A stretch of DNA of 42,310 bases from Latescibacteria bacterium UBA6620 (GTDB lineage: Bacteria > Latescibacterota > UBA2968). This document shows, in pieces, positions 1-8,814 of the stretch. The notes beneath the pieces are model-generated. The model was not told the origin of the DNA, made no database searches, and saw only the letters and a list, made by a program, of their open reading frames with translations. Positions within the stretch are counted from its first letter, which is position 1. Each line of letters opens with the position of its first letter. The stretch is taken from contig DJHM01000043.1 of assembly GCA_002433075.1 (NCBI GenBank), positions 1 to 42,310 of the forward strand, in the 5' to 3' direction. A program made the position numbers and the translations under genes.

Positions 1-35
1 CCGAATCCGCCCGTCACTGTCGAGGACGACGTAGA

Positions 36-1178
36 TCAGCCGCTGAAGGCTGGAAGGCTCAGTTCGTCCCGATTCACGATACTGGGTGCCGCCTTCGGCG
101 CGTCGCCGCCCTCGAGGAAGGCCAGAATGTCATCCTGGTCCTGCCAGCAGCCATAGCCGTTGAGCACACCGGCGACGTTTCCGGCTGCAAGCGAGGCCAT
201 CCCCGATCGCGTCCAGATCGTGGCAGACGCGATGTGCGGAACGATCACTGCGTTGGGGCACTTCTCCAGGCCGGGCTTCATAGCCGGCTCGTCCTCGAAC
301 ACGTCGAGACCAGTCCTGAAGTCCGGGTTCTTGTTCAGATGGTTGACCAGAGCGACCTCGTCGATCACGGGCCCTCGACTTGCGTTGACGAGGATGGCGT
401 TCGGCTTCATCATGTTGAGCCGCTCCTCGTTCATCAGGTGGTGAGTCGTCTCATCGAGAAGAGGGTGAAGGCTGACGACATCCGATTGCCTCAGGACATC
501 CTCGACAGAATCGCACCGTCCCCACGTGATCGGCTCTTGTCCTTGCGACTTGAGGAATTCACCGTACGCCGTCAGATAGTCCTCGAGTCCTTTGTTCTCG
601 TAGAGGTCGTAGTAGAGGAAGTTCATCTTGTAGCCTTCGACCATCATCTTGGCGTAGGCTGCACCGATCCGCCCCGCACCGATCACGCCGACCGTCTTGC
701 CCGTCATCAGTTCCCCGAGATAGAGCGTCGGCAGCCACCCCTTATATTGCCTAGCACGCATGAACTCATCCGCCTCTACTACCCGTCGGGCTGCGGAGAA
801 CGTCAAAGAAACAGCCATCTCGGCGGTCGTCTCAGTCAACACGCCAGGAGTGTTCCCAACCGGAATTCCATGCTTGTTCGCATCGTCGACGTTGACGTTG
901 TTATAGCCCACGGCGTAGTTGGCGTAGACCTTTCCTCCCGCGGCTTTCAGGGCAGAAAAGAGCTCGTCGTCCCACCGCTCCGTGAGCTGTCCGATCACCC
1001 CGTCGCATTGATCGCCGATCTTGCTCTTGATTTCATCGACGCTCAGGATGTCCGTGGATGTACCAACTTCGACTTTGCAATCGGCATCGGTGAGCACTTT
1101 CAACCAATGGTCGCCCGGCAGCTGTTTGGTCACGACTATGCGTTTACTGCCTGATGAATTGTGAGTCTCCCAAGACAA
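36..1178 (-). CDS. NADH-dependent hydroxypyruvate reductase / D-2-hydroxyacid dehydrogenase (plant HPR1-like)
   Basis: Reduces hydroxypyruvate to D-glycerate (or related 2-keto acids) with NAD(P)H in the cytosol. The 380-residue protein has the Rossmann motif GVIGAGRIG at 164-172 and the family catalytic triad: Arg268 in ASRGP, Glu297 in EDEPA and His315 in PHIAS. Long stretches (CDGVIGQLTE, VGNTPGVLTETTAE, RRVVEADEFMR, GPVIDEVALV, the C-terminal SIVN) match my memory of plant peroxisomal HPR1, including its insertion before the hinge; the C-terminus lacks the plant SKL signal. The start is TTG, chosen because AGGAGG lies 8 nt upstream. It follows the response regulator by 46 bp and is probably cotranscribed with it. 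Function is confident at the level of hydroxyacid dehydrogenase; the exact substrate is inferred. Confidence 0.9.
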   Translation of the reverse strand: MSWETHNSSGSKRIVVTKQLPGDHWLKVLTDADCKVEVGTSTDILSVDEIKSKIGDQCDGVIGQLTERWDDELFSALKAAGGKVYANYAVGYNNVNVDDANKHGIPVGNTPGVLTETTAEMAVSLTFSAARRVVEADEFMRARQYKGWLPTLYLGELMTGKTVGVIGAGRIGAAYAKMMVEGYKMNFLYYDLYENKGLEDYLTAYGEFLKSQGQEPITWGRCDSVEDVLRQSDVVSLHPLLDETTHHLMNEERLNMMKPNAILVNASRGPVIDEVALVNHLNKNPDFRTGLDVFEDEPAMKPGLEKCPNAVIVPHIASATIWTRSGMASLAAGNVAGVLNGYGCWQDQDDILAFLEGGDAPKAAPSIVNRDELSLPAFSG

Positions 1179-1224
1179 AAGAACACCCTCCTCTACGGTT
1201 GAACCCGGATCGGGCAGGTCTGCA

Positions 1225-1617
1225 CTATGACTGAAGGCCGAGTTGACGAATCGAGCTTTGGCGTTCGACGATCTCGCCCGTCAAGGTCAGCAGGGATCGA
1301 AATGTGCCGACATCGACGGGTTTTGGTATGACCACGTCGGCCGCATCGAGATCGTCGTCATCGATCGACTCGGTAAAAGCCGAAACGATTGCGATAATGG
1401 TATGGGCACTGAGGCCCCTGATCACGGAAATGGCATCCAGGCCGCTGACCCCCGACATCCCGACATCAAGGGAGATCAGATCGTAATCCACCAGAATCGA
1501 TCGCCCGACCGCATCTTCGCCTGAGACTACCGTATCGACCTCCCAGCCGGCGTCTTGGGCGATTCGGGAGAGAAATTCGGCGACCTCCGGGTCGTCGTCA
1601 ACGATGAGTATTTTCAT
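1225..1617 (-). CDS. Stand-alone response regulator receiver protein
   Basis: A 130-residue CheY-like receiver with no output domain. It has the acidic pocket Asp7-Asp9, the phosphoacceptor Asp51 in ISLDVGMSG, the conserved Ser79 and Lys99 in IPKPVD. After the receiver there are only about 20 further residues, so it must act through a protein partner, as CheY- or Spo0F-type proteins do. No histidine kinase lies in the window. It has its own sigma-70 promoter (1656-1684) and sits upstream of the hydroxypyruvate reductase, suggesting a two-gene transcript; a regulatory link between the two is not shown by the sequence. Confidence 0.85.
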   Translation of the reverse strand: MKILIVDDDPEVAEFLSRIAQDAGWEVDTVVSGEDAVGRSILVDYDLISLDVGMSGVSGLDAISVIRGLSAHTIIAIVSAFTESIDDDDLDAADVVIPKPVDVGTFRSLLTLTGEIVERQSSIRQLGLQS

Positions 1618-1655
1618 GATATCCGTAGGATTTTAGGGCCTCTCAGCAACCGTCC

Positions 1656-1684
1656 AATGTACTCGAACGACTCGAGCCGGTCAA
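1656..1684 (-). promoter_or_regulatory. Sigma-70-type promoter of the receiver gene
   Basis: On the minus strand TTGACC (-35) is separated by exactly 17 nt from TACATT (-10). Transcription would start near 1649, giving a leader of about 30 nt before the ATG at 1617. Confidence 0.6.
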
Positions 1685-1780
1685 GCGGGAAAGCCTTGCA
1701 AAATGGTGGCTTACGGTGCGGTCGACGGGTCTCGCCGAACTCCTCACACCTGATTCCGAAGCCGAGAAAGGAAGGGAAAA

Positions 1781-2455
1781 ATGAACCTGATATTCGTAGG
1801 ATGTGAATACGCGGGAAAGTCCACGATCGCTGCGAACGTGATGGAATGGGCCGAGAAGGCCGTGGGTGGCACGAGTCACTTTCACGACCACTTCACAGTG
1901 CCCTCGAGTGAGTTCTCCCCCGAAGGACAGGCTTCACTCAAGACCCTGCACCCCGAAGCGCTCGAGACGTTCCAGCGCTACCAGATCGAGTATCACGTTC
2001 GCGACCACTTCTACGTGAATCCCGATCACAATCTGATGGGGGTCGTCATCGAGGAAGCGGTCTATGCTCCCCTCTACTACGGGTACGGTGGGAAAGACAG
2101 CGGGGCTCCGCGTAGAAGCCCCGAAGGTCAGCGTACCGAAATGGCCCGGCGTGTCGAAGAGAACATGCTGCGGATGGCACCGGGATCTGTACTCGTCCTG
2201 TTCAAGGCCTCTCGGGAGGTCATATCCGAACGCTCCAGAACGAACCCCCACGTACATCAGGTCATCAGGGAAGAGGACATCGATCTCGTACTCCGGAGAT
2301 TCGAAGAGGAGTTCGAAGCCTCGCTCATTCAAAGACGAATCGTGATCGATACCTCCGAGGCAACGATCGAGGAGACGACGGCCGAATTCATCCGAAAGTA
2401 CGAGCCCTTTCACACCGAAGCAGATCTTGCCCGGATCGATCGCCAGAAAGCATAA
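1781..2455 (+). CDS. P-loop NTPase of thymidylate-kinase-like type, function unknown
   Basis: The 224-residue soluble protein starts with a Walker A motif, GCEYAGKST (7-15), right after the first beta strand, the layout of nucleoside-monophosphate kinases and AAA_28/AAA_33 proteins. A switch-like VVIEEAVYAPLYYGYGG stretch lies near residue 90, a VLVLFKAS strand near 140 and a RSRTNPH lid-like segment follows. There is no classic dTMP-kinase DRY/DRH motif, so the substrate cannot be named. The ATG is preceded by AAGGAAGGG at good distance. It stands alone on the plus strand, convergent with the large minus-strand operon, so context gives no hint of its job. Confidence 0.75.
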   Translation: MNLIFVGCEYAGKSTIAANVMEWAEKAVGGTSHFHDHFTVPSSEFSPEGQASLKTLHPEALETFQRYQIEYHVRDHFYVNPDHNLMGVVIEEAVYAPLYYGYGGKDSGAPRRSPEGQRTEMARRVEENMLRMAPGSVLVLFKASREVISERSRTNPHVHQVIREEDIDLVLRRFEEEFEASLIQRRIVIDTSEATIEETTAEFIRKYEPFHTEADLARIDRQKA

Positions 2456-2494
2456 AAAAATAGACGCCAGCCTTTGGGTCGCAGGCTAACGTCT
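2454..2494 (-). terminator. Rho-independent terminator of the queG-to-oxidoreductase operon
   Basis: Read on the minus strand, an imperfect hairpin (AGACG/CGTCT outer stem, AGCCT/AGGCT inner stem, 2x2 internal loop, 2462-2494) is followed by a run of seven T (the A-run at 2454-2460). It lies about 60 bp after the indolepyruvate oxidoreductase stop and overlaps the end of the convergent P-loop gene. Confidence 0.8.
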
Positions 2495-2556
2495 GGTAGG
2501 ACAGAAGTGGATGCCAATTCACTGTTTCTTACCATCGGCATTCGGCGTCCCAAGCT

Positions 2557-5500
2557 TTAGCGCATCACGCCTGCTCCATGCAGGGGCTTCCCTTGATGGG
2601 GGCCGGTCCTGGGGACGTCTCCGAGCAGTTCATCGGCGGCCCGTCTGGCGGCTTCCATCTTGGGCCAGATCACCTCTCTGTACCCACGCACGCTGTCGGG
2701 TAACCCAAACACGCGAACGTAGCTATCGTAGCCCCTCTCGCCCTCTTCCACGAATCGCTCGACGAGTCCGATATACCAGTCTCGATACCCCTTTTCTTCC
2801 GTGTGCCACCCCGGAAGGAGCCCACGCAAGAACCGGAACCTCTTGAAGATCCGGAGCATCCAGTCTTTCGTCTTTAGATCGAACTTGATATCCAGGCCAA
2901 GGATCTGGAAGTGGGGCCGAGTAAGGTGTGCGTGGGTGATTCGGTCTCCCCTCGTCGGGTCCACATTGTAACGCTCCTGATCCCTCAGGCGTTTCTCCTC
3001 GCTCGTCAGCAAGTGGGCCACGTAGAGTTCATCCTTGTACGCGATCACACGTGAGAGGTTGGGAATCACTGCCCGAGTGGCCTCGAATCTTCGATCTTCT
3101 GAATCTGACGCATATACAGCTTCGACTAAATCTACGTAGTCCCTAGCGATGCGGGCGCCCCCCCACTGATACGCGTCGTAGACGCCCAGTGCGAATCGAA
3201 CCCGGTCCTGCTCCTCGAGATGCCATGTTGCGCCCCGATTGGCAAGTCGGCGGTAATTCTCAGCCCCCTTGCGCCCCCACCCCACGGCGAGATAACTGGA
3301 CCGCGTTGTGACAAAGTCAGAAAACGAGAGGCCCGTGGATGGCTTCTCGAACGCCTTTGGATCGATCGCCGCTTTGCGACCCATCTCGAACGCCTTCAGG
3401 TTGGGCTCCAGCTCATTCGACCGGATGTTGACCGACATGGCCCAGGTCAGGTTTTCGAGGCTGACAGGCAGGGCACCACGCTGGTAGGCAGCGCCCAACA
3501 GGATGCTGTTCGCGTAAATCTTGTTTCCCAGGAACCGTTCCGAAATTTCCCCCAGATCCATCCCGAAGAAACGGTCCCTCCTGGTGTATTCCTGAATCTT
3601 CATCTCCAGATCGGCAGGATCGAACGCGTCGGCTCCCGTCATCGTCAGTACCGTCTCGCGCTTACCTGTTTCGACGACGGCTGTCGTATGCACCGGGCTG
3701 GCGACGCACGCTGTGCCCGAGGGGTCCACCCCACGCACGGCTTCGAGGATGTCCAGACCCAAGAGCAGGTTGGCGTGACCCGTCGGGGTGAGCTGAGAAA
3801 TCACCCGATCGTCCTTCGTGAAACTTACGTGCGAGTAGACGGCACCGTTCCGAATCGCCAACCCTTTCTTGTTCGTGAAGCGAACCTGATACCCCTCCTT
3901 CGCCCCCGCAGTCGAAACGATGGCGGCAATCGTATTCACCCCCATACCTCCAACCCCGGCCACGTACGCGTACCACGCCGTGTCGAACGCTTCGACCTCA
4001 GGCTCGGGTAGCGAAGAAAGGTCTATGCTTTCGGTACGCACGATCGGCGCTCGACTCCTGTGGACGGTCGCTTCTTCAAAAGATGGACAGGTCTTGTCAC
4101 CGTTGGCCACGGTGACCTTCGTGCACGCGCCGTCGGCCACACACAAAGAGAGGTCGGTGGTTACCTTCGGTCCGTGAAGAGTCTCCTCCACCGCCAGCCC
4201 CGAGCACCCCGTACCCTGCGTGCATTCGAGGCAGTACTCGCAGACCTCGGGCGTGATGTTGATGTGCGTTTCTTCCGGAATAAATCCCGTTGCCTGTTCG
4301 ACGGCTCGTTGTTCCGAACGTTTGCGGCGGTGATAGGTGATTCCGCATTCCTTGTCCGCGATGATGATCTTCACGCCATCTTTCAGAACCGTATCCTCGA
4401 CCATCTCGCGATAGCGCTCACGATCGGCCGGATTCATGCGCACGATCGCGCTCGGCCCGTACTCGCCGCTTCCGGCCATCCCGCGGACGACTTCCTCGAT
4501 GTCCTGAGCAAACGTCGGCCGTCCCATGATGTCGGTTTCCACGCCCGGCGTGGGTTGATGCCCAGTCATGGCGGTCGTCTTGTTGTCCAGGATCACATAG
4601 GTAATGTCCTGGCGATGTTTGATCGAATCGGAGATCGCCGCCATTCCACTGTGAAAGAAGGTCGAGTCCCCCATGAACACGAGTTGCTTGTTCTCGATAA
4701 ACGGGTCGATCCCTGCGCCCGTTCCTCCCCCCAGCCCCATGCCGGACAGGTTGTGCATCAGCCGATCGAAGGGTTTGTACTTCAGCAGGGAGTAACACCC
4801 GATGTCCCCGTGAAAGACGAGATCCCTCTCGGTCGATTCGTGAACCGACTGCATGTATTCCTCGTCCATGAAGTCGTCCACCATCCGGTCGAGAACGCTG
4901 GCACTATCGCGATGGGGACAGCCCGGGCAGAACGAGGGGGTCCTGGCCGTTGCAATCAGGTCGTAGCCTCGAGCCTCCTCGATCAACCTCACTTCCCCAT
5001 CCGCGTGTGCCGCATACTTTTCCGCACCGTCGAGCGACTTGAGCAAGGGAACCAGGACTTCGAGCGTAATCGACGGGTTGAGACCTCGCGTGTCGGGGAA
5101 CCCGGGCTTCCCGCCCGGGAACAGCTTACCCCAGACGGGCAGTTCCGGCGTGTCGCCGCACCTTGCCAGACGATGAATGGCAGCCTGGACCTGTTCCTCG
5201 AGGAAGGGACGTTTCTCTTCGACAACGACAAGACTCTCGACGTGCTCACAGAACTGCGTGAGAATCTGGTCGTCGAGTGGGTAGGTAAGGCCGTATTTCA
5301 AGATCGGAAATTCACCCGACAGCCCCAGAAGGTCCAGGGCGTGAGAGAGATAGCAGTAGGCGAGGCTGCTCGTCACGAATCCGATCTGCTTCTTCCCCCG
5401 CTCCGGGACGTGGAGAATCTGGTTCAGCCCAGCCTCGCGAACCTTCTCCAGCAGAGCCGGGAACCTTTCGTGCAGAACCTGGTCTTCTTTCTGCGCCGTA

Positions 5501-6159
5501 CTCGGCGGGATAATAACTCGATCGTCTACGGGAATCGACTGGCTGTCGATCGTCAGCGGAGACAGGGTCGTGATGTCGGGGTAGCGGTTGGGGCTTACTG
5601 TCACCGTGCCCCCACCATCCGCCTGGTTCGAGGTTACCAGGTAGGCGACATAGAGACGCGTCGCTTCGGATAGGTCGAACGCCTGACCGATCCAGTCCTT
5701 GATTTCCTGCGCGGTCGAAGGCTCGAGGATCGGCATATACAGATGTTTGGCCATGAACCGCGAGTCTGCTGGGACTTGGGTTCCCTCGGACCACGTGTCA
5801 TCACCGAATACCGCCACGGCCGCGCCGCCCGGCGACGTTCCCGCCATGTTTCCGAGCGCGAGAGCGTCGGCGGCCACGTGCGCACCCACGCTCTTCATCA
5901 CCGCCATCGCCCGAATCGGCGCCATCTGAGAGCCATTCAGTCGTGCCGCGCTCAGCGCCTCATTGTTCGCGATCTGGACCGTGATGCCCTTTTCGATCAA
6001 CAGGTCGCGAATCCGCTCGGCCGCGTCGAAAACTTCAGCCACGGGAGACCCTGGATAGCCGGTCAGTAGCCCGACGCGGCTCTCGATCGCCCCTTTAACG
6101 ATGAGTTCGTTTCCGGTAAAAATGCTGACGCCGGATTCCTGAGTAAACCTAGGATCCAT
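2557..6159 (-). CDS. Fused indolepyruvate:ferredoxin oxidoreductase (IorA-IorB with DUF6537-type tail)
   Basis: Oxidatively decarboxylates aryl pyruvates (from aromatic amino acids) to acyl-CoA while reducing ferredoxin. The 1200-residue protein starts with an alpha-type pyrimidine domain (GNELIVKGAIESRV), continues with FCPGCPHRDS near 410, the thiamine-diphosphate half GDIGCYSLLKYKP and FMGDSTFFHSG near 450-510, a cysteine cluster CEYCLECTQGTGC near 640 with a degraded second set (CVADGACTKV), and the beta-type domain with VAGVGGMGVNTI near 730. The last 200 residues are the tail typical of one-chain IORs of about 1150-1200 aa. It begins 3 bp after the Rieske gene, so the two are surely cotranscribed. 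The keto-acid substrate range is inferred from the family. Confidence 0.92.
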   Translation of the reverse strand: MDPRFTQESGVSIFTGNELIVKGAIESRVGLLTGYPGSPVAEVFDAAERIRDLLIEKGITVQIANNEALSAARLNGSQMAPIRAMAVMKSVGAHVAADALALGNMAGTSPGGAAVAVFGDDTWSEGTQVPADSRFMAKHLYMPILEPSTAQEIKDWIGQAFDLSEATRLYVAYLVTSNQADGGGTVTVSPNRYPDITTLSPLTIDSQSIPVDDRVIIPPSTAQKEDQVLHERFPALLEKVREAGLNQILHVPERGKKQIGFVTSSLAYCYLSHALDLLGLSGEFPILKYGLTYPLDDQILTQFCEHVESLVVVEEKRPFLEEQVQAAIHRLARCGDTPELPVWGKLFPGGKPGFPDTRGLNPSITLEVLVPLLKSLDGAEKYAAHADGEVRLIEEARGYDLIATARTPSFCPGCPHRDSASVLDRMVDDFMDEEYMQSVHESTERDLVFHGDIGCYSLLKYKPFDRLMHNLSGMGLGGGTGAGIDPFIENKQLVFMGDSTFFHSGMAAISDSIKHRQDITYVILDNKTTAMTGHQPTPGVETDIMGRPTFAQDIEEVVRGMAGSGEYGPSAIVRMNPADRERYREMVEDTVLKDGVKIIIADKECGITYHRRKRSEQRAVEQATGFIPEETHINITPEVCEYCLECTQGTGCSGLAVEETLHGPKVTTDLSLCVADGACTKVTVANGDKTCPSFEEATVHRSRAPIVRTESIDLSSLPEPEVEAFDTAWYAYVAGVGGMGVNTIAAIVSTAGAKEGYQVRFTNKKGLAIRNGAVYSHVSFTKDDRVISQLTPTGHANLLLGLDILEAVRGVDPSGTACVASPVHTTAVVETGKRETVLTMTGADAFDPADLEMKIQEYTRRDRFFGMDLGEISERFLGNKIYANSILLGAAYQRGALPVSLENLTWAMSVNIRSNELEPNLKAFEMGRKAAIDPKAFEKPSTGLSFSDFVTTRSSYLAVGWGRKGAENYRRLANRGATWHLEEQDRVRFALGVYDAYQWGGARIARDYVDLVEAVYASDSEDRRFEATRAVIPNLSRVIAYKDELYVAHLLTSEEKRLRDQERYNVDPTRGDRITHAHLTRPHFQILGLDIKFDLKTKDWMLRIFKRFRFLRGLLPGWHTEEKGYRDWYIGLVERFVEEGERGYDSYVRVFGLPDSVRGYREVIWPKMEAARRAADELLGDVPRTGPHQGKPLHGAGVMR

Positions 6160-6162
6160 ACT

Positions 6163-6549
6163 CTAATCGACACCTCGATCGGTAGGACCGTCTTCCAAAC
6201 ACGGACCCACCAGCACGTCGTTCTCGAAAACCTCGACGGGATACTTCACAACGCGGTAGTGAGAGGCTTCGGGGCAAATGCCCGATGACAGCGCGAATCT
6301 CAGACCGTGCCAGATGCAAGTCACGTGGTCTTTATCGTAATCGATCGTTCCGATCGGACGATTGCTGTGGGGACAGATGTTGTCGATGGCCTGGAACGTC
6401 CCACCGACGTGAAAGACTCCAATATCCCGGCCAAAGGCGACAACGACTCTCGCCGAGTTGTCAGGAAAGTCGTCCAGGCTGCCCACCTTCACAAATCCGG
6501 GTTTTGGCCCCTTAGGCTTTGTGCCTATCCAGGCTCGGAGACTGAACAC
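6163..6549 (-). CDS. Rieske [2Fe-2S] ferredoxin-like protein
   Basis: A 128-residue soluble Rieske protein. Cluster ligands are Cys59-x-His61 (ICPHSNRP) and Cys78-x2-His81 (TCIWHG). The domain fills nearly the whole protein, with no oxygenase catalytic domain and no membrane anchor, so it should carry electrons like the NirD or BphF types. Start is GTG with GAGGG 5 nt upstream; the lipA stop lies 1 bp before it and the indolepyruvate oxidoreductase begins 3 bp after it. The tight spacing suggests it serves as electron carrier for a neighbour, most likely the oxidoreductase; that is inference. Confidence 0.88.
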   Translation of the reverse strand: MFSLRAWIGTKPKGPKPGFVKVGSLDDFPDNSARVVVAFGRDIGVFHVGGTFQAIDNICPHSNRPIGTIDYDKDHVTCIWHGLRFALSSGICPEASHYRVVKYPVEVFENDVLVGPCLEDGPTDRGVD

Positions 6550-6550
6550 C

Positions 6551-7462
6551 TTACCCTCGGGAAAACGGCTCGGCCTGATCGGCCGCGTGGTAGGAGCTAC
6601 GAACGAGAGGCCCAGACTCTACGTGCCGGAATCCAAGGGCGAGCGCCCGATCGCGAAGTGTGGAGAACTCAGCAGGATCGTAGTACCGAGCGACCGGCAC
6701 GTGGGCTGGCGAGGGTTGAAGATACTGCCCGATCGTGAGAATATCCGTCCCCTGGCGAGCGATGTCAGAGATCGTCTCCATCACCTCTTCTTCCGTCTCT
6801 CCGGCACCCACCATGATCCCCGACTTGAGCGGAAGAGCTGGGTTTCGACCTCGGACTCGGCGCAAAAGTTCAAGAGACTGGGTATAGTTGGCTTGTGGAC
6901 GCATCAGCCGGTAGAGCCGGGGGACCGTCTCCAGGTTGTGGTTCAGAATCTCGGGCTCGGCCGACAAGACGATATCCAGCGCGGCTTCGTTTCCCTGGAA
7001 GTCTGGAATCAGTACCTCCACGGATGTGTCGGGGCAGGCCGCATGAATCTGGCGAACCGTCTCCGCGAAGATCGCCGCGCCTCCATCTTCCAGTTCGTCG
7101 CGATTGACCGATGTGATGACCGCGTGTCGCAACCCTAGGGAACGGACCGCACGTGCTACGCGGTAGGGTTCGTCCGTATCCAATCCTTCGGGACGTCCGG
7201 TCTTCACCGCGCAGAACCCACACCTGCGTGTACAGATGTCCCCCAGGATCATGAACGTCGCCGTCCGTGCGCCCCAGCACTCCCCGATGTTCGGGCAACG
7301 CGCGCTCTCGCACACGGTATGGAGCCGGTGCTCGTCGACGACCTTCTTCAGGTCCAGATAGGTCCTGCTGCCTGGCGCCTGGACGCGAAACCAGGGAGGT
7401 AGTCTACGCCGCCGAGCGGGTCGTCCGTGAACGGGCGCTTCAATGTCCACGAGGCCACTCAC
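6551..7462 (-). CDS. lipA: Lipoyl synthase
   Basis: Inserts two sulfurs into protein-bound octanoyl groups to make lipoyl cofactor for 2-oxoacid dehydrogenases and the glycine cleavage system. The 303-residue protein shows both clusters: auxiliary Cys51, Cys56 and Cys62 (CESARCPNIGEC) and the radical-SAM CxxxCxxC at 77, 81 and 84 (CTRRCGFC). VEVLIPDFQG, LNHNLETV and the C-terminal RSSYHA are also classic. GTG start; its GTGA overlaps the miaB stop by 4 bp, indicating translational coupling. No lipB is visible nearby. Confidence 0.97.
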   Translation of the reverse strand: MSGLVDIEAPVHGRPARRRRLPPWFRVQAPGSRTYLDLKKVVDEHRLHTVCESARCPNIGECWGARTATFMILGDICTRRCGFCAVKTGRPEGLDTDEPYRVARAVRSLGLRHAVITSVNRDELEDGGAAIFAETVRQIHAACPDTSVEVLIPDFQGNEAALDIVLSAEPEILNHNLETVPRLYRLMRPQANYTQSLELLRRVRGRNPALPLKSGIMVGAGETEEEVMETISDIARQGTDILTIGQYLQPSPAHVPVARYYDPAEFSTLRDRALALGFRHVESGPLVRSSYHAADQAEPFSRG

Positions 7463-8814
7463 GCAGTTACCTCTCCCAGCAACGTCTTTTGAGTTGCGCT
7501 CGTGATCCGGACAGGAACTATGGTATTCGGCAGCGCTTCCGAGGTGAAGACCACGGTCTTGAAACCGTCGGACTTCCCGTAGACCCGCCCTTTCCCTTTT
7601 CGGGCCTTCCCCTCGACCAGCACATCCAGTACGCTCCCAATGTATTCGTTGTTGACCTCCGCTGAGATACGGCTCTGCAGTTCGATCAACGACTCCAGTC
7701 TGCTGCTCTTTTCGGTTTCAGGAACCGTATCAGGAATCTCGCGATGAGCGACCGTGCCTTCGCGCTCCGAGTATTTGAACATGAAAGCGAAGTCGAACCG
7801 GACACGTCGCACCAGTTCGAGTGTCTCTTCGAAATCTCCCGCCGTCTCATCCGGGAATCCGACGATGATGTCCGTCGACAGCGCGAGCGAGGGAATTTCC
7901 TCACGCAACCGTTCGACCAGAGCGAGATAGCTTTCCCGTGAGTAGGTGCGTTGCATCCGTTTGAGCACCTTCGTCGACCCTGACTGAACCGGAAGATGAA
8001 CGAATTTACAGATTTCGTCGACCTCGGCGATCGTGGCGATCAGCCGATCGTCAAAGTCTGACGGATGAGGAGATGTGAATCTTACCCGATCGATTCCCTG
8101 CACGTTGGAAAGGCGACGCAGAAGCTCGGGGAAGTCGCATACCCCATCGTGATAGGAGTTGACCGTCTGTCCGAGGAGCGTCACCTCCTTGAACCCATCG
8201 GCTGCCGCGACTTCCACCTGCCGCACGACTTCATCGGATCGGACACTGCGTTCGCGCCCCCTGACATAGGGGACGACGCAGAATGTGCAAAACTTGTCGC
8301 ACCCTCTCTGTACTGTGACCCACGCGTTGACGCCGTCCGTCCGGACAGGGTCGACCCCATCGTAGTGCTCCGCGCGATCGAGGCGCACGCTCAAAGAAGG
8401 CTCGTTCCTGGATCGGACCACGAGGTCGGCCAGATCGCGGTACGAGTCAGGCCCCAGGACCAGATCGACGTAAGGAAGACGATCCATCAGCTTTTCGGAC
8501 ATGTGCTTCGCCATACAGCCGCACACGCCGAGCACCAGATCAGGTTTCCGAGTCTTCAGATGTCGCAACTGACTCAGGCGCCCCAGCACGCGTTCCTCGG
8601 CGTGCTCTCGGATGGCACACGTGTTCAACAGAACGACATCGGCCTCCTGAATCGAATCGGCTGAGGAGAATCCCGCATCGCCCAGCACACCGCGCATGAG
8701 TTCTGAATCGGACACATTCATCTGGCAGCCGTAGGTCTCGATAAACACCGACCCCAGCGGGTCTCCGTCCTTCGTCTGGACCACAGGATCAATTTCGACC
8801 AGCAGACTACTCAC
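7459..8814 (-). CDS. miaB: tRNA-2-methylthio-N6-dimethylallyladenosine synthase
   Basis: Methylthiolates i6A37 of tRNAs reading UNN codons. The 451-residue protein has the full MTTase layout: N-terminal cluster cysteines 30, 66 and 100 (ETYGCQMN, LNTCAIRE, GVCGCMAK), radical-SAM CxxxCxxC at 172, 176 and 179 (RGCDKFCTFC) and a C-terminal TRAM domain (about 380-450, ending TLLGEVTA). CAIREHAEERVLGRL supports MiaB rather than MtaB or RimO. GTG start overlapping the queG stop as GTGA; likewise its own stop overlaps lipA. Confidence 0.95.
   Translation of the reverse strand: MSSLLVEIDPVVQTKDGDPLGSVFIETYGCQMNVSDSELMRGVLGDAGFSSADSIQEADVVLLNTCAIREHAEERVLGRLSQLRHLKTRKPDLVLGVCGCMAKHMSEKLMDRLPYVDLVLGPDSYRDLADLVVRSRNEPSLSVRLDRAEHYDGVDPVRTDGVNAWVTVQRGCDKFCTFCVVPYVRGRERSVRSDEVVRQVEVAAADGFKEVTLLGQTVNSYHDGVCDFPELLRRLSNVQGIDRVRFTSPHPSDFDDRLIATIAEVDEICKFVHLPVQSGSTKVLKRMQRTYSRESYLALVERLREEIPSLALSTDIIVGFPDETAGDFEETLELVRRVRFDFAFMFKYSEREGTVAHREIPDTVPETEKSSRLESLIELQSRISAEVNNEYIGSVLDVLVEGKARKGKGRVYGKSDGFKTVVFTSEALPNTIVPVRITSATQKTLLGEVTA

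Noticed and set aside
1..35. Open minus-strand frame reading LIYVVLDSDGRIR past the end of the hydroxypyruvate reductase
   Set aside because: Only about 13 codons are visible and no start codon was found; cannot be supported.
4060..5673. Long plus-strand reading frame (537 residues)
   Set aside because: Lies entirely antisense to the indolepyruvate oxidoreductase, with no SD and no family match; an effect of codon bias.
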